Part shown: positions 30,270-36,295 of the stretch, one piece after another
Position numbering within the stretch: position 1 is the first letter of the stretch
Layout of the letters: each line of letters begins with the position of its first letter
Origin: a virus
Length of the DNA stretch: 36,295 nucleotides
Virus record (IMG/VR): IMGVR_UViG_3300027969_000232
Coordinates: 1 to 36,295 of that record
Strand: one strand, 5' to 3'
Translations under genes and position numbers: made by a program
Notes under the pieces: model-generated
Database searches by the model: none
Seen by the model: only the letters and a program-made list of their open reading frames with translations
Told to the model about the DNA's origin: nothing

Positions 30270-30493
30270 AGCTAGCAAAAACAGATGCTGATGGTTATTA
30301 TAAAAATATTGAGACTAATACAGTCATAAATAATAACAATAATGATTATGCAAATTTCATTCAAAATCGTGAAAGAATAAAACAAATGCAAGGTTTGCAA
30401 AACGATATTGAAATTTTAAAAAATGAATGTAGAGAATTAAGAGAAATCTTTAAAGAAATAAGCGAGAGATTTAATGTCAAGACAAATCAGTAA
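30266..30493 (+). CDS. Small coiled-coil protein, 75 aa
   Basis: Starts at ATG 30266, overlapping the previous stop (ATGA). Residues 1-30 include an Asn run (NTVINNNNND); residues 35-70 (ERIKQMQGLQNDIEILKNECRELREIFKEISERF) have clear heptad spacing of Leu/Ile and should form a coiled coil, likely a trimer or dimer. The next gene begins 20 bases before its stop. No family recognised; a small assembly or fibre-attachment protein fits the context. Confidence 0.65.
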   Translation: MKLAKTDADGYYKNIETNTVINNNNNDYANFIQNRERIKQMQGLQNDIEILKNECRELREIFKEISERFNVKTNQ

Positions 30494-31088
30494 TGTAGAA
30501 GTTGCATCAGATACATTCGACTCATGGCGTATTAAAACTAACCAGATGGCAAATGCTTTCGGGGATACTGTCACGCTCATTAGAAACTCTACAGGTGAAG
30601 CGACTACCGGTAACGGGTTTGTAGTTGGTATTCTAGGTGCAAACACTTTAGCAACAACTGAATTGCGCGGAGGTAACGTTGCAACTACAACATTACTAAC
30701 TGTTACTTCAAATATTGCAACAGGCAATACTTCATCTCAAATTTATGTTTCACATAACGACATTACACAAGTTAGAAGTTCATCAAACACGACTACGAAT
30801 ACGGATGTGCAAATCGTTGATACATTTAGCACATTGACATATAGAAGTGGCAAATATATGTTGTCATTGAAAAATCCAACAAACAGCAAATATCAATATA
30901 CTGAAATTGCGATTCTACATGATGGCGGAAATACATATACCACCGAATACGCAAGTTTAATTTCTAATGGAACTATTGGTCAATTCACGTCTAATGTTGA
31001 TACAGGTTCTAATACTTTTAGATTATGGTTAACACCCACATATTCAGATACTGTGGTTAAATATCAAAGAACTCTATTGGCGGTGTAA
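30474..31088 (+). CDS. Virion structural protein, 204 aa
   Basis: Starts at ATG 30474 inside the previous gene. The start VEVASDTFDSWRIKTNQMANAFGDTVTL is a pattern found at the beginning of fibre-type structural proteins in marine T4-like phages (helical trimerisation start, then beta). The rest is Thr/Asn-rich and beta-like (LRGGNVATTTLLTVTSN, TFSTLTYRSGKYMLSLKNP, YQYTEIAILHDGG, YTTEYASLISNG). In similar proteins the RSGKYMLS...TEIAILHDG part forms a small C-terminal domain. Probably a short fibre or fibre-joint protein. Only 1 base separates it from the next gene. Confidence 0.7.
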   Translation: MSRQISNVEVASDTFDSWRIKTNQMANAFGDTVTLIRNSTGEATTGNGFVVGILGANTLATTELRGGNVATTTLLTVTSNIATGNTSSQIYVSHNDITQVRSSSNTTTNTDVQIVDTFSTLTYRSGKYMLSLKNPTNSKYQYTEIAILHDGGNTYTTEYASLISNGTIGQFTSNVDTGSNTFRLWLTPTYSDTVVKYQRTLLAV

Positions 31089-31089
31089 C

Positions 31090-31416
31090 ATGGCACTCAA
31101 AGCAAACATAGTAATAGACCAAGGAACAACATTTGCATCAAGTATTTCTATACTTAATGAAAATGAAGAACCTATTGACATGACATACTATACATCTCGC
31201 GGTCAAATAAGAAAAACATATACAAGTAGCAATGCAGTTAATTTCACAACTGCGTTAGCAAACGGTGTTCTTGTTTTATCTCTGACCGCAACTCAAACTG
31301 CAAATATTGTTGCAGGACGATATGTCTATGATGTTGAATTGATTGACGGATCAAATACTGTAGTCCGAATACTTGAAGGTATTGTCACGATAACTCCAGA
31401 AGTTACTAGAGTATGA
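31090..31416 (+). CDS. Virion structural protein, Ig-like, 108 aa
   Basis: The whole protein reads as one small beta domain: NIVIDQGTTFASSISILNENEEPIDMTYYTSRGQIRKTY..., NGVLVLSLTATQTANIVAGRYVYDVELID, RILEGIVTITPEVTRV. I recall this pattern (IDQGTTF, D-T-Y-RGQIRK, GRYVYD-E, EG-V-PEVTR) from small structural proteins near fibre genes in T4-like cyanophages and from the upper-baseplate BppU-like N-domains of other phages. It probably decorates or connects fibres. The stop overlaps the next ATG. Confidence 0.72.
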   Translation: MALKANIVIDQGTTFASSISILNENEEPIDMTYYTSRGQIRKTYTSSNAVNFTTALANGVLVLSLTATQTANIVAGRYVYDVELIDGSNTVVRILEGIVTITPEVTRV

Positions 31417-31835
31417 CAAATTATATTATAAAATTAAAACCTAATACATCAGGAATAATTGTTAAAGCTAGTTTTTCAACAACTTCAAATCCGACTTCAG
31501 AAATTTCTATTAAAAATCAAGTATTGAAAGTTACCGGAAATACAACTACTATTTCCGGGTCCAATATGTTTGTATCACCCAACACTCACACGACAGGTAT
31601 TGTCATTCAGCCGCATTTAAATGCGATACCAAACCCCAATTCGACTGTAACAATAAAAAATCTAGTATTGACTGTAAGCACTCCAGGTCGTCTCGATCAC
31701 TTGCAGGATGTTGTTGAAGGGTTTGAACCTATAGCTGGTTCAACACTCGTGTACCATCCAGATAATGATAAATATGCAGTACAAAGATTACAGATTGCGG
31801 ACGTTGATGGGCCACTTGATGGTGGGAATTTTTAG
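31413..31835 (+). CDS. Virion structural protein ending LDGGNF, 140 aa
   Basis: Starts at ATG 31413 overlapping the previous stop. Contains two similar beta halves (SEISIKNQVLKVTGNT and STVTIKNLVLTVSTPG), so it is an internal duplication. The C-terminus LQDVVEGFEPIAGSTLVYHPDNDKYAVQRL...DGPLDGGNF is a recurring end of structural proteins in marine T4-like phages; the fibre protein encoded next ends LDGGTF. This end may dock on a common partner. Function otherwise unknown. Confidence 0.7.
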   Translation: MTNYIIKLKPNTSGIIVKASFSTTSNPTSEISIKNQVLKVTGNTTTISGSNMFVSPNTHTTGIVIQPHLNAIPNPNSTVTIKNLVLTVSTPGRLDHLQDVVEGFEPIAGSTLVYHPDNDKYAVQRLQIADVDGPLDGGNF

Positions 31836-31875
31836 CATGAGTTTGTCCTTCTAAGTTTACATATAAAGGAATATC

Positions 31876-34485
31876 ATGGCTAATAACCTAATTCAAATTA
31901 AAAGATCGCTAAACACCGCAAATGCTACAGGTCTAGCAAACGGTGAATTAGCATGGTCATCTAATGGCGATATTTTATGGATTGGCGCAAATAGCGTTAC
32001 GCTGCCTATCACTGGTAAGCGCTATCCAGGAACTTTAACCGCCAACCAAGCATTAGTTGCAAACGCAACATCAGGCATTGATAAAGTCATTGTCGCAAAC
32101 CTTGTGCCTATCGCCATATGGGCTAACGGCGCACAAGGTTCTGCAGGTCATGTTCTGAAATCTTCAGGTGCAGGCACAAACGTTTACTGGGAAGCGGTAA
32201 CTGTTGCGGCAAGTGTTGCGGGTTCCGATACACAGATTCAGTATAATGATGGCGGCTCCACATTAGCTGGCGCAACAGGTTTCACATATAGCAAAACAAC
32301 AAATAACGTAGCGATTGCAAATACTTTGCACATCCCTGCGAATAACGCTTTTGGTAATGCGACTACTGGCGGAACTCTTGCGAACTCGACAGCATTTGCT
32401 TCAGGTAACTCAACTGTAAATGCTGTCCATACTTCTTCATTATTTCAAGTAACAAATAGCACAGGCACTGCAAACCTAACAGCAATTGCATTGACTGTCG
32501 GTACATCTGTTGTCAACACCACAGTTCTTGCTGCCGGTGCAAACGTCATTGCAAATACTATTTCATTTTTCGTAGGTAACTCAGTAGCGAATGTTGTCAT
32601 TGGTTCAACACTCATTAAAATAACTAACAGCACATCAACTGCTAACCTATCTCCTGTCGATCTTGTAATCAACACTTCGGTCGTTAACTCATCAGTTATC
32701 GCTGCGGGTGCAAACGTTATAGTTAGCACTTCATCAGTGTTTGTTGGAAACTCAACAGTAAACGCAACACACACATCGTCACTCCTACAAGTATCAAACA
32801 CTACAAATACTGCTAACCTGACGGCAATTGATCTAAAGATCGGTGCTACAGTTGTTAACACTACAGCGGTTGCAGTGGGAGCTAACGTAATTGCCAATAC
32901 TACTGCGTTGTATATCGGAAATAGCACAGTAAACGCTGTCACTACATCAACAGTAGTTCAAATATCAAACAGCACGGGTATTGCTAATTTAACACCGATT
33001 GATTTGAAGATCGGCGGCTATGGTTCAGCAACAAGTGGATTTGTAAGTAATACTACCGCAGTTGCAGTCGGCAACAGTACAGTAAATACAATTGCTACAG
33101 CAACTCTAATCCAATTATCAAATAGCACAACTATCGCTAACCTATCTTCAATTGATTTGAAGTTGGGTGGATACGGCAACACGACCACTGGCGGTTCGGT
33201 TACAAACACTATCATTTTTGCAGTCGGCAATAGCACAGTTAACGCAATTATCAACCCTGCTTCTATTACAGTCGGCGCAAACATAACTGTAAACGCTACC
33301 ACATTCTTTGTAGGTAACTCAACTGCAAATGCTAGCGCGACCTCACTTCTTATTCAGGTGTCAAACAGCACTGCAATTGCTAACTTGACTCCACTCGCAT
33401 TAACTGTAGGAACATCAGTTGTTAATACAACTGTGCTTGCGGCAGGTGCTAATGTAATTGCAAACACAACTGCATTGTTTCTGGGTAACTCGACAGTTAA
33501 CGCTATCGCAACATCACTACAATTGCAAGTTTCAAACAGCACCGGCATCTCAAACCTAACAGCAATTGATTTGAAAATTGGTGGTTATGGATCTGCAACA
33601 AGTGGATTTGTCGGCAATACCACAGCTTTTGGAGTCGGCAACAGCACAGTTAACGTAATTGCCAACTCTTCTTCTGTGTTTGTTGGCGCAAATGTTAGTA
33701 TAAACGCTACAGCTTTTGACGTAGGTAACACTACTATATCAACAGTTAATGCGATATTTGGTGGGTCGATTTCTGTTAATAATAGCGTTGGTACTGCCGG
33801 TTATGTTCTTATATCAGGTGGTTCTTCTACAAACGCATACTGGTCAAATACTTTACCCGGTTTGTTCTATTTCACTGATGTGACTGTCTCCGGTAACTTG
33901 ACTGTTCTTGGTGATTTTGTATCATTGAACGTTTCTTCATTGTCAATTGAAGATCCATTGATTGTTCTTGCAAAAGATCAAGCAGCAGGTTTGACATATA
34001 CTGACGCAGTGGACATCGGATTTATTGCACCTTATGGTAATACGACAACTGCTAACTCAAACTGGACTGGTTTCTTCCGTGATCAGAGTGATAGCGGGGT
34101 GTATAAGCTATTCTCAGGTAACATACCAACACCAACAACTACAGTTGACACAACTAATACTAACTTCACTTTTGCGACATTGCAAGCCCAACTGAAAACA
34201 GGCGGTGCAGGTGCTGGCGGATTTATTTCAAACTCTACGACTATTGCAATCACTGCAAACTCAACACTAAACGTTGCTATTGTTGCAAACACATTGACAC
34301 TTTCTACTGCACTAGTTGCGACTAGCGGCGGCACAGGACAAAGCGTTTACGCTAATGGTGATATTCTAGTTGGTAACTCATCAAACTTTTTGAATAAATT
34401 AGCAGCAGGTTCTGATGGCTATGTGTTACAAATTAATGGAACTGGCATTGTTGCGTGGAATACATTAGACGGCGGAACTTTTTAA
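31876..34485 (+). CDS. Tail-fibre-like protein with long-period repeats, 869 aa
   Basis: AAGGA lies 6 bases upstream of ATG 31876. The N-terminus (NNLIQIKRS..., GLANGELAWSSNGDILWIGAN) is a fibre attachment type shared with the gene at 35408. The middle is an array of about nine units each starting GNSTVNA or GNSxxN, with NSTxxANLTxIDLKIG and VVNTTxxAxGANVIANT; spacing is 171, 171, 171, 153, 156, 87, 171 and 153 bases. The C-terminal part (FTDVTVSGNLTVLGDFVSLNVSSLSIEDPLIVLAKDQ, DVGFIAPYG-like, WTGFFRDQSD) is a globular tip seen in other fibres, and the protein ends LDGGTF. It is probably a long trimeric host-recognition or joint fibre. Very rich in Asn, Ser, Thr and Ala. Confidence 0.83.
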   Translation: MANNLIQIKRSLNTANATGLANGELAWSSNGDILWIGANSVTLPITGKRYPGTLTANQALVANATSGIDKVIVANLVPIAIWANGAQGSAGHVLKSSGAGTNVYWEAVTVAASVAGSDTQIQYNDGGSTLAGATGFTYSKTTNNVAIANTLHIPANNAFGNATTGGTLANSTAFASGNSTVNAVHTSSLFQVTNSTGTANLTAIALTVGTSVVNTTVLAAGANVIANTISFFVGNSVANVVIGSTLIKITNSTSTANLSPVDLVINTSVVNSSVIAAGANVIVSTSSVFVGNSTVNATHTSSLLQVSNTTNTANLTAIDLKIGATVVNTTAVAVGANVIANTTALYIGNSTVNAVTTSTVVQISNSTGIANLTPIDLKIGGYGSATSGFVSNTTAVAVGNSTVNTIATATLIQLSNSTTIANLSSIDLKLGGYGNTTTGGSVTNTIIFAVGNSTVNAIINPASITVGANITVNATTFFVGNSTANASATSLLIQVSNSTAIANLTPLALTVGTSVVNTTVLAAGANVIANTTALFLGNSTVNAIATSLQLQVSNSTGISNLTAIDLKIGGYGSATSGFVGNTTAFGVGNSTVNVIANSSSVFVGANVSINATAFDVGNTTISTVNAIFGGSISVNNSVGTAGYVLISGGSSTNAYWSNTLPGLFYFTDVTVSGNLTVLGDFVSLNVSSLSIEDPLIVLAKDQAAGLTYTDAVDIGFIAPYGNTTTANSNWTGFFRDQSDSGVYKLFSGNIPTPTTTVDTTNTNFTFATLQAQLKTGGAGAGGFISNSTTIAITANSTLNVAIVANTLTLSTALVATSGGTGQSVYANGDILVGNSSNFLNKLAAGSDGYVLQINGTGIVAWNTLDGGTF
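32404..33660 (+). repeat. Long-period repeat array inside fibre gene
   Basis: GNS(T)xN units begin at 32404, 32575, 32746, 32917, 33070, 33226, 33313, 33484 and 33637. Spacing is 57 residues (171 bp) in four cases and 51-52 in three (units with a GYG turn), with one short 29-residue unit. The protein pattern is well kept but the DNA has drifted, so the array is old and under selection as protein. Confidence 0.88.
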
Positions 34486-34497
34486 ACACGCGCTATG

Positions 34498-34505
34498 TAT
34501 AAATA
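34498..34505 (+). promoter_or_regulatory. T4-type late promoter box TATAAATA (GIY-YIG gene)
   Basis: Exact late consensus, 12 bases after the fibre gene stop. Expected transcription start is near 34511, between the two hairpin arms and upstream of the TTG start at 34537. The string TATAAATACTCTA is identical to the one before the HNH gene. Confidence 0.65.
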
Positions 34506-34534
34506 CTCTAGAGATAATATCAAAGGAGTATTTA
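34500..34534 (+). promoter_or_regulatory. RBS-masking hairpin before the GIY-YIG gene
   Basis: TAAATACTC (34500-34508) pairs with GAGTATTTA (34526-34534), a 9-bp stem with a 17-base loop. GGAG (34525-34528) lies in the 3' arm, 8 bases before TTG 34537. As at the HNH gene, fibre-operon read-through RNA would hide the site while RNA from the internal late promoter would not. The arms are identical in both cassettes, the loop differs. Confidence 0.68.
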
Positions 34535-34536
34535 AT

Positions 34537-35169
34537 TTGCAAAAATTTGGGTTCATATATCTGTGGTTTGATAAAAGATATAATAGATTTTATATTGGTA
34601 GGCATTGGGGAACTGAAAATGATGGGTATATTTGTTCTTCTACTGCTATGAGGGATGCTCACAGAAGAAGACCAGACGACTTCAAAAGACGTATATTAAA
34701 AAGAATATACACTAATAACGAAGATCTAGTGATTGAAGAACAAAGATGGCTTGACATGATTGATCCTATTGAGTGTGGCAATAAATACTACAACAAGACA
34801 TTGAAATCTAATACACCATCAACTAGAGGATATAAACATACTGAAGAAACTATTGAAAAAATAAAAATAGGTAATCAAGGTAAAACTATATCTGATGAAA
34901 CAAAAGATAAAATTCGCTTAGCTAATAAAATTCAATTTGAAGATTTAAACCAACGTGAAATAAGAAAACAAAAAAGCAATAATTTATGGGCAGATGATAA
35001 ATATCGACAAAGACAAATAGATGCTCATACAGGAAAAGTAAATGGTCCGCATTCTGATGAAACAAAAGATAAAATAAGAGAAAAAATGTTGGGTCGTAAA
35101 TTTTCTCCTGAAACAATTGAAAAAATGAGAATGTCAGCGAAAAATAGGAAATGTAAAAATGGAAATTGA
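34537..35169 (+). CDS. GIY-YIG homing endonuclease with NUMOD3 repeats, 210 aa
   Basis: The N-terminus has the GIY-YIG core: GFIYLWFDKRYNRFYIG (residues 5-21), then RHWG, a catalytic-type Glu in LVIEEQRWLD and Asn in NKYYNKT. The C-terminal half contains several NUMOD3 units: HTEETIEKIKIGNQGK, SDETKDKIRLAN, HSDETKDKIREKMLGRK and FSPETIEKMRMSAKNRK. The family spreads by cutting homologous sites. TTG 34537 is preferred over ATG 34495 because GGAG lies 8 bases upstream and the protein then begins at the nuclease domain, matching the HNH cassette. It sits between two related fibre genes. The last 11 bases overlap the next gene. Confidence 0.87.
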   Translation: MQKFGFIYLWFDKRYNRFYIGRHWGTENDGYICSSTAMRDAHRRRPDDFKRRILKRIYTNNEDLVIEEQRWLDMIDPIECGNKYYNKTLKSNTPSTRGYKHTEETIEKIKIGNQGKTISDETKDKIRLANKIQFEDLNQREIRKQKSNNLWADDKYRQRQIDAHTGKVNGPHSDETKDKIREKMLGRKFSPETIEKMRMSAKNRKCKNGN

Positions 35170-35368
35170 TTTCGTTAATGCTTATATAGAACGTATGATA
35201 CAAGAAATTGTGGAGCTTACTAAAAATAGGCTCCTCAATGAAGCTAGATTGACATATATTGAATCTGTGAATAAAAAATTGTTGATGAAAATAGAAGAAT
35301 TGGAATCACAGATAGAAAAGCAAAATAAACGAAAAGCAAAGGAAGTAAATACTTCTGAAGTGATTTGA
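35159..35368 (+). CDS. Small coiled-coil protein, 69 aa
   Basis: ATG 35159 lies inside the 3' end of the GIY-YIG gene, with AGGA about 10 bases before it. The sequence (FVNAYIERMIQEIVELTKNRLLNEARLTYIESVNKKLLMKIEELESQIEKQNKRKA) is nearly all heptad-like helix and should form a coiled coil; the end is basic and then polar. It resembles in kind the 75-residue coiled-coil gene at 30266. No family recognised. Its placement before a fibre gene suggests an assembly factor, but only by context. Confidence 0.62.
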   Translation: MEIDFVNAYIERMIQEIVELTKNRLLNEARLTYIESVNKKLLMKIEELESQIEKQNKRKAKEVNTSEVI

Positions 35369-35372
35369 TACC

Positions 35373-35386
35373 TCGGTATATACCGA
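35373..35386. promoter_or_regulatory. 14-base perfect palindrome
   Basis: TCGGTATATACCGA is a perfect palindrome 4 bases after the coiled-coil gene stop and 21 bases before the fibre start at 35408. It has no T run, so it is not an intrinsic terminator. It could be a protein-binding site or a small RNA hairpin (little loop). Function unknown. Confidence 0.4.
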
Positions 35387-35407
35387 TTGAATTAAGGAGT
35401 GCCAATA

Positions 35408-36295
35408 TTGGCCAATAACAGAATCGTCGTAAAGCGGACAAGTACTGCTGGTCGCACACCAAACACCACTGCACCAGCAAACCTGCAATATATTGCTGCG
35501 GGTGAATTGGCGTTGAATATGGTTGATAAGACGTTTTTCACGTCTAACGGCACAAACTTAATTTATGTCGGATCTAACGTTGATTCGCTTTACGTTAGCA
35601 CTAATACTGCAACAATTGGCACAGGCACCTATTTCGTATCTAATGGCAACGTAGGTGTCGGCAACACCACGCCCGATGCTAAATTACAAGTCACAGGAAC
35701 TGCTAATATATCTGGTAATGTTGGTATCGGGACAACTATCGCAGTTAATGGTAGCATCGGTACTGCGGGACAAGTATTAACGTCAGGTGCAGGAACTAAT
35801 GCATACTGGTCAACACCCACAACTGGAACTGTGACTTCTGTTGCGACTGGCAATGGTATGTCTGGCGGTCCTATTACTAGCACAGGAACTGTATCAGTAG
35901 TCGCTAATAGTGGAATTGTTGCGAACGCTACAGGTGTTTATGTCAATCCAAATACAGGTATAGTTTCAAACGCTACAGGTGTTTATGTTAATGCTACATA
36001 TATTGCAACTATCAGCGCAAATAACGCTTCATTTCTAGGCACAGTTGCTGCTGCATCATATGTTCAGAATACTGATTCTAGAACCTTATCAGGTAACCTT
36101 GTTATATCTGGCACCTATTTTAACCCATCTGCAAACACAATCCTATTAGGTAACACAACTCAGCGTTGGGTATTATCGGGAAATACTGGGGATTTCAGTA
36201 GTTCAGTTAACGCTGCATCACATACAGTCGGCACTGCATTCACTGCAAACTCAACAGTTGTTAATGCTGTCGCATACTACTCAGGAACATTATTA
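35408..36295 (+). CDS. Second tail-fibre-like protein, partial at right edge, at least 296 aa
   Basis: The start is TTG 35408, with AAGGAG 9 bases upstream, and the frame is open to the window end (296 codons). The N-terminus NNRIVVKRTSTAGRT...LQYIAAGELALNMVDKTFFTSNGTNLIYVGSN is related to that of the 869-residue protein (IQIKRS, GELA, IGAN). Later parts include GIGTTIAVNGSIGTAGQVLTSGAGTNAYW, which matches NSVGTAGYVLISG...TNAYWS of the other fibre, then TGTVTSVATGNGMSGGPIT and twice NATGVYVN. At the edge it enters FTANSTVVNAVAYYSG, close to the NSTVNA units. Probably a paralogous fibre or fibre segment. Confidence 0.82.
   Translation, partial: MANNRIVVKRTSTAGRTPNTTAPANLQYIAAGELALNMVDKTFFTSNGTNLIYVGSNVDSLYVSTNTATIGTGTYFVSNGNVGVGNTTPDAKLQVTGTANISGNVGIGTTIAVNGSIGTAGQVLTSGAGTNAYWSTPTTGTVTSVATGNGMSGGPITSTGTVSVVANSGIVANATGVYVNPNTGIVSNATGVYVNATYIATISANNASFLGTVAAASYVQNTDSRTLSGNLVISGTYFNPSANTILLGNTTQRWVLSGNTGDFSSSVNAASHTVGTAFTANSTVVNAVAYYSGTLL

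Noticed and set aside
32445-33548. Long antisense open frames (for example 165 aa at 32445-32942)
   Set aside because: They mirror the repetitive Asn/Thr/Ala codons of the fibre gene and have no ribosome-binding sites or recognisable protein features.
32404-33660. Regular repeats considered as a CRISPR array
   Set aside because: The repeats are in-frame protein units of 153-171 bp with drifted DNA, inside one open frame; no short identical repeats with unique spacers.
34495-34536. ATG 34495 as start of the GIY-YIG gene
   Set aside because: It lies across the promoter and 5' hairpin arm with no ribosome-binding site; TTG 34537 has the same spacing to GGAG as in the HNH cassette.

Overview
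The window is the structural core, plus part of the replication and late-transcription region, of an AT-rich T4-like myovirus. Genes are packed tightly with ATGA or TAATG overlaps. The recognisable proteins are the T4 set: gp33, gp59, gp32, gp4, gp48, gp54-like, gp26/gp51-like, gp53, gp25, gp6, gp7 and gp8. The Asn/Ser/Thr-rich baseplate and fibre proteins, a cysteine-free gp32 and a DUF4815-like giant protein point to the marine (cyanophage/pelagiphage-like) branch of T4-like phages. The host cannot be told from this window. No tRNA, CRISPR or insertion sequence was seen.

Layout. Positions 1-3703 (+ strand) hold the tail of an unidentified gene, two small genes, an HNH homing endonuclease inserted at the start of a conserved phage gene, then gp33 (late-transcription co-activator), gp59 (helicase loader) and gp32 (single-strand DNA-binding protein), closed by a strong terminator at 3723-3752. 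Positions 3754-10082 (- strand) are an operon read right to left: gp4 head completion, a conserved structural protein, a gp54-like tube initiator, gp26, a gp51-like reading frame reachable only by -1 frameshifting, and two related Pro-rich virion proteins, one with a peptidoglycan-degrading domain. From 10109 to the right edge (+ strand) there is one long baseplate and fibre operon: gp48, gp53, hub, split gp5 (OB-fold, helical protein, beta-helix spike), gp25, gp6, gp7, gp8, a 1525-residue DUF4815-like protein, further virion proteins, two tail-fibre-like proteins, and a GIY-YIG homing endonuclease between the fibre genes.

How it works together. gp32 and gp59 serve replication and recombination. 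gp33 would help switch the polymerase to late promoters. The rest builds the baseplate: hub and spike, wedges, tube initiation, fibres. T4's single gp5 polypeptide (OB-fold, lysozyme, needle) is taken apart here, and the cell-wall-degrading activity probably sits in the 703-residue protein.

Most notable points: (1) both homing endonucleases carry the same 5' cassette, a T4 late-promoter box TATAAATA overlapping a hairpin that would mask the ribosome-binding site on read-through transcripts; (2) the HNH gene split a host gene after codon 6, and the host gene was rebuilt with a recoded start; (3) a U-UUU-UUU slippery heptamer joins gp26 to a start-less gp51-like frame; (4) two kinds of small beta-type modules recur across gp53, gp7, gp8 and the following giant proteins and account for their enlargement.
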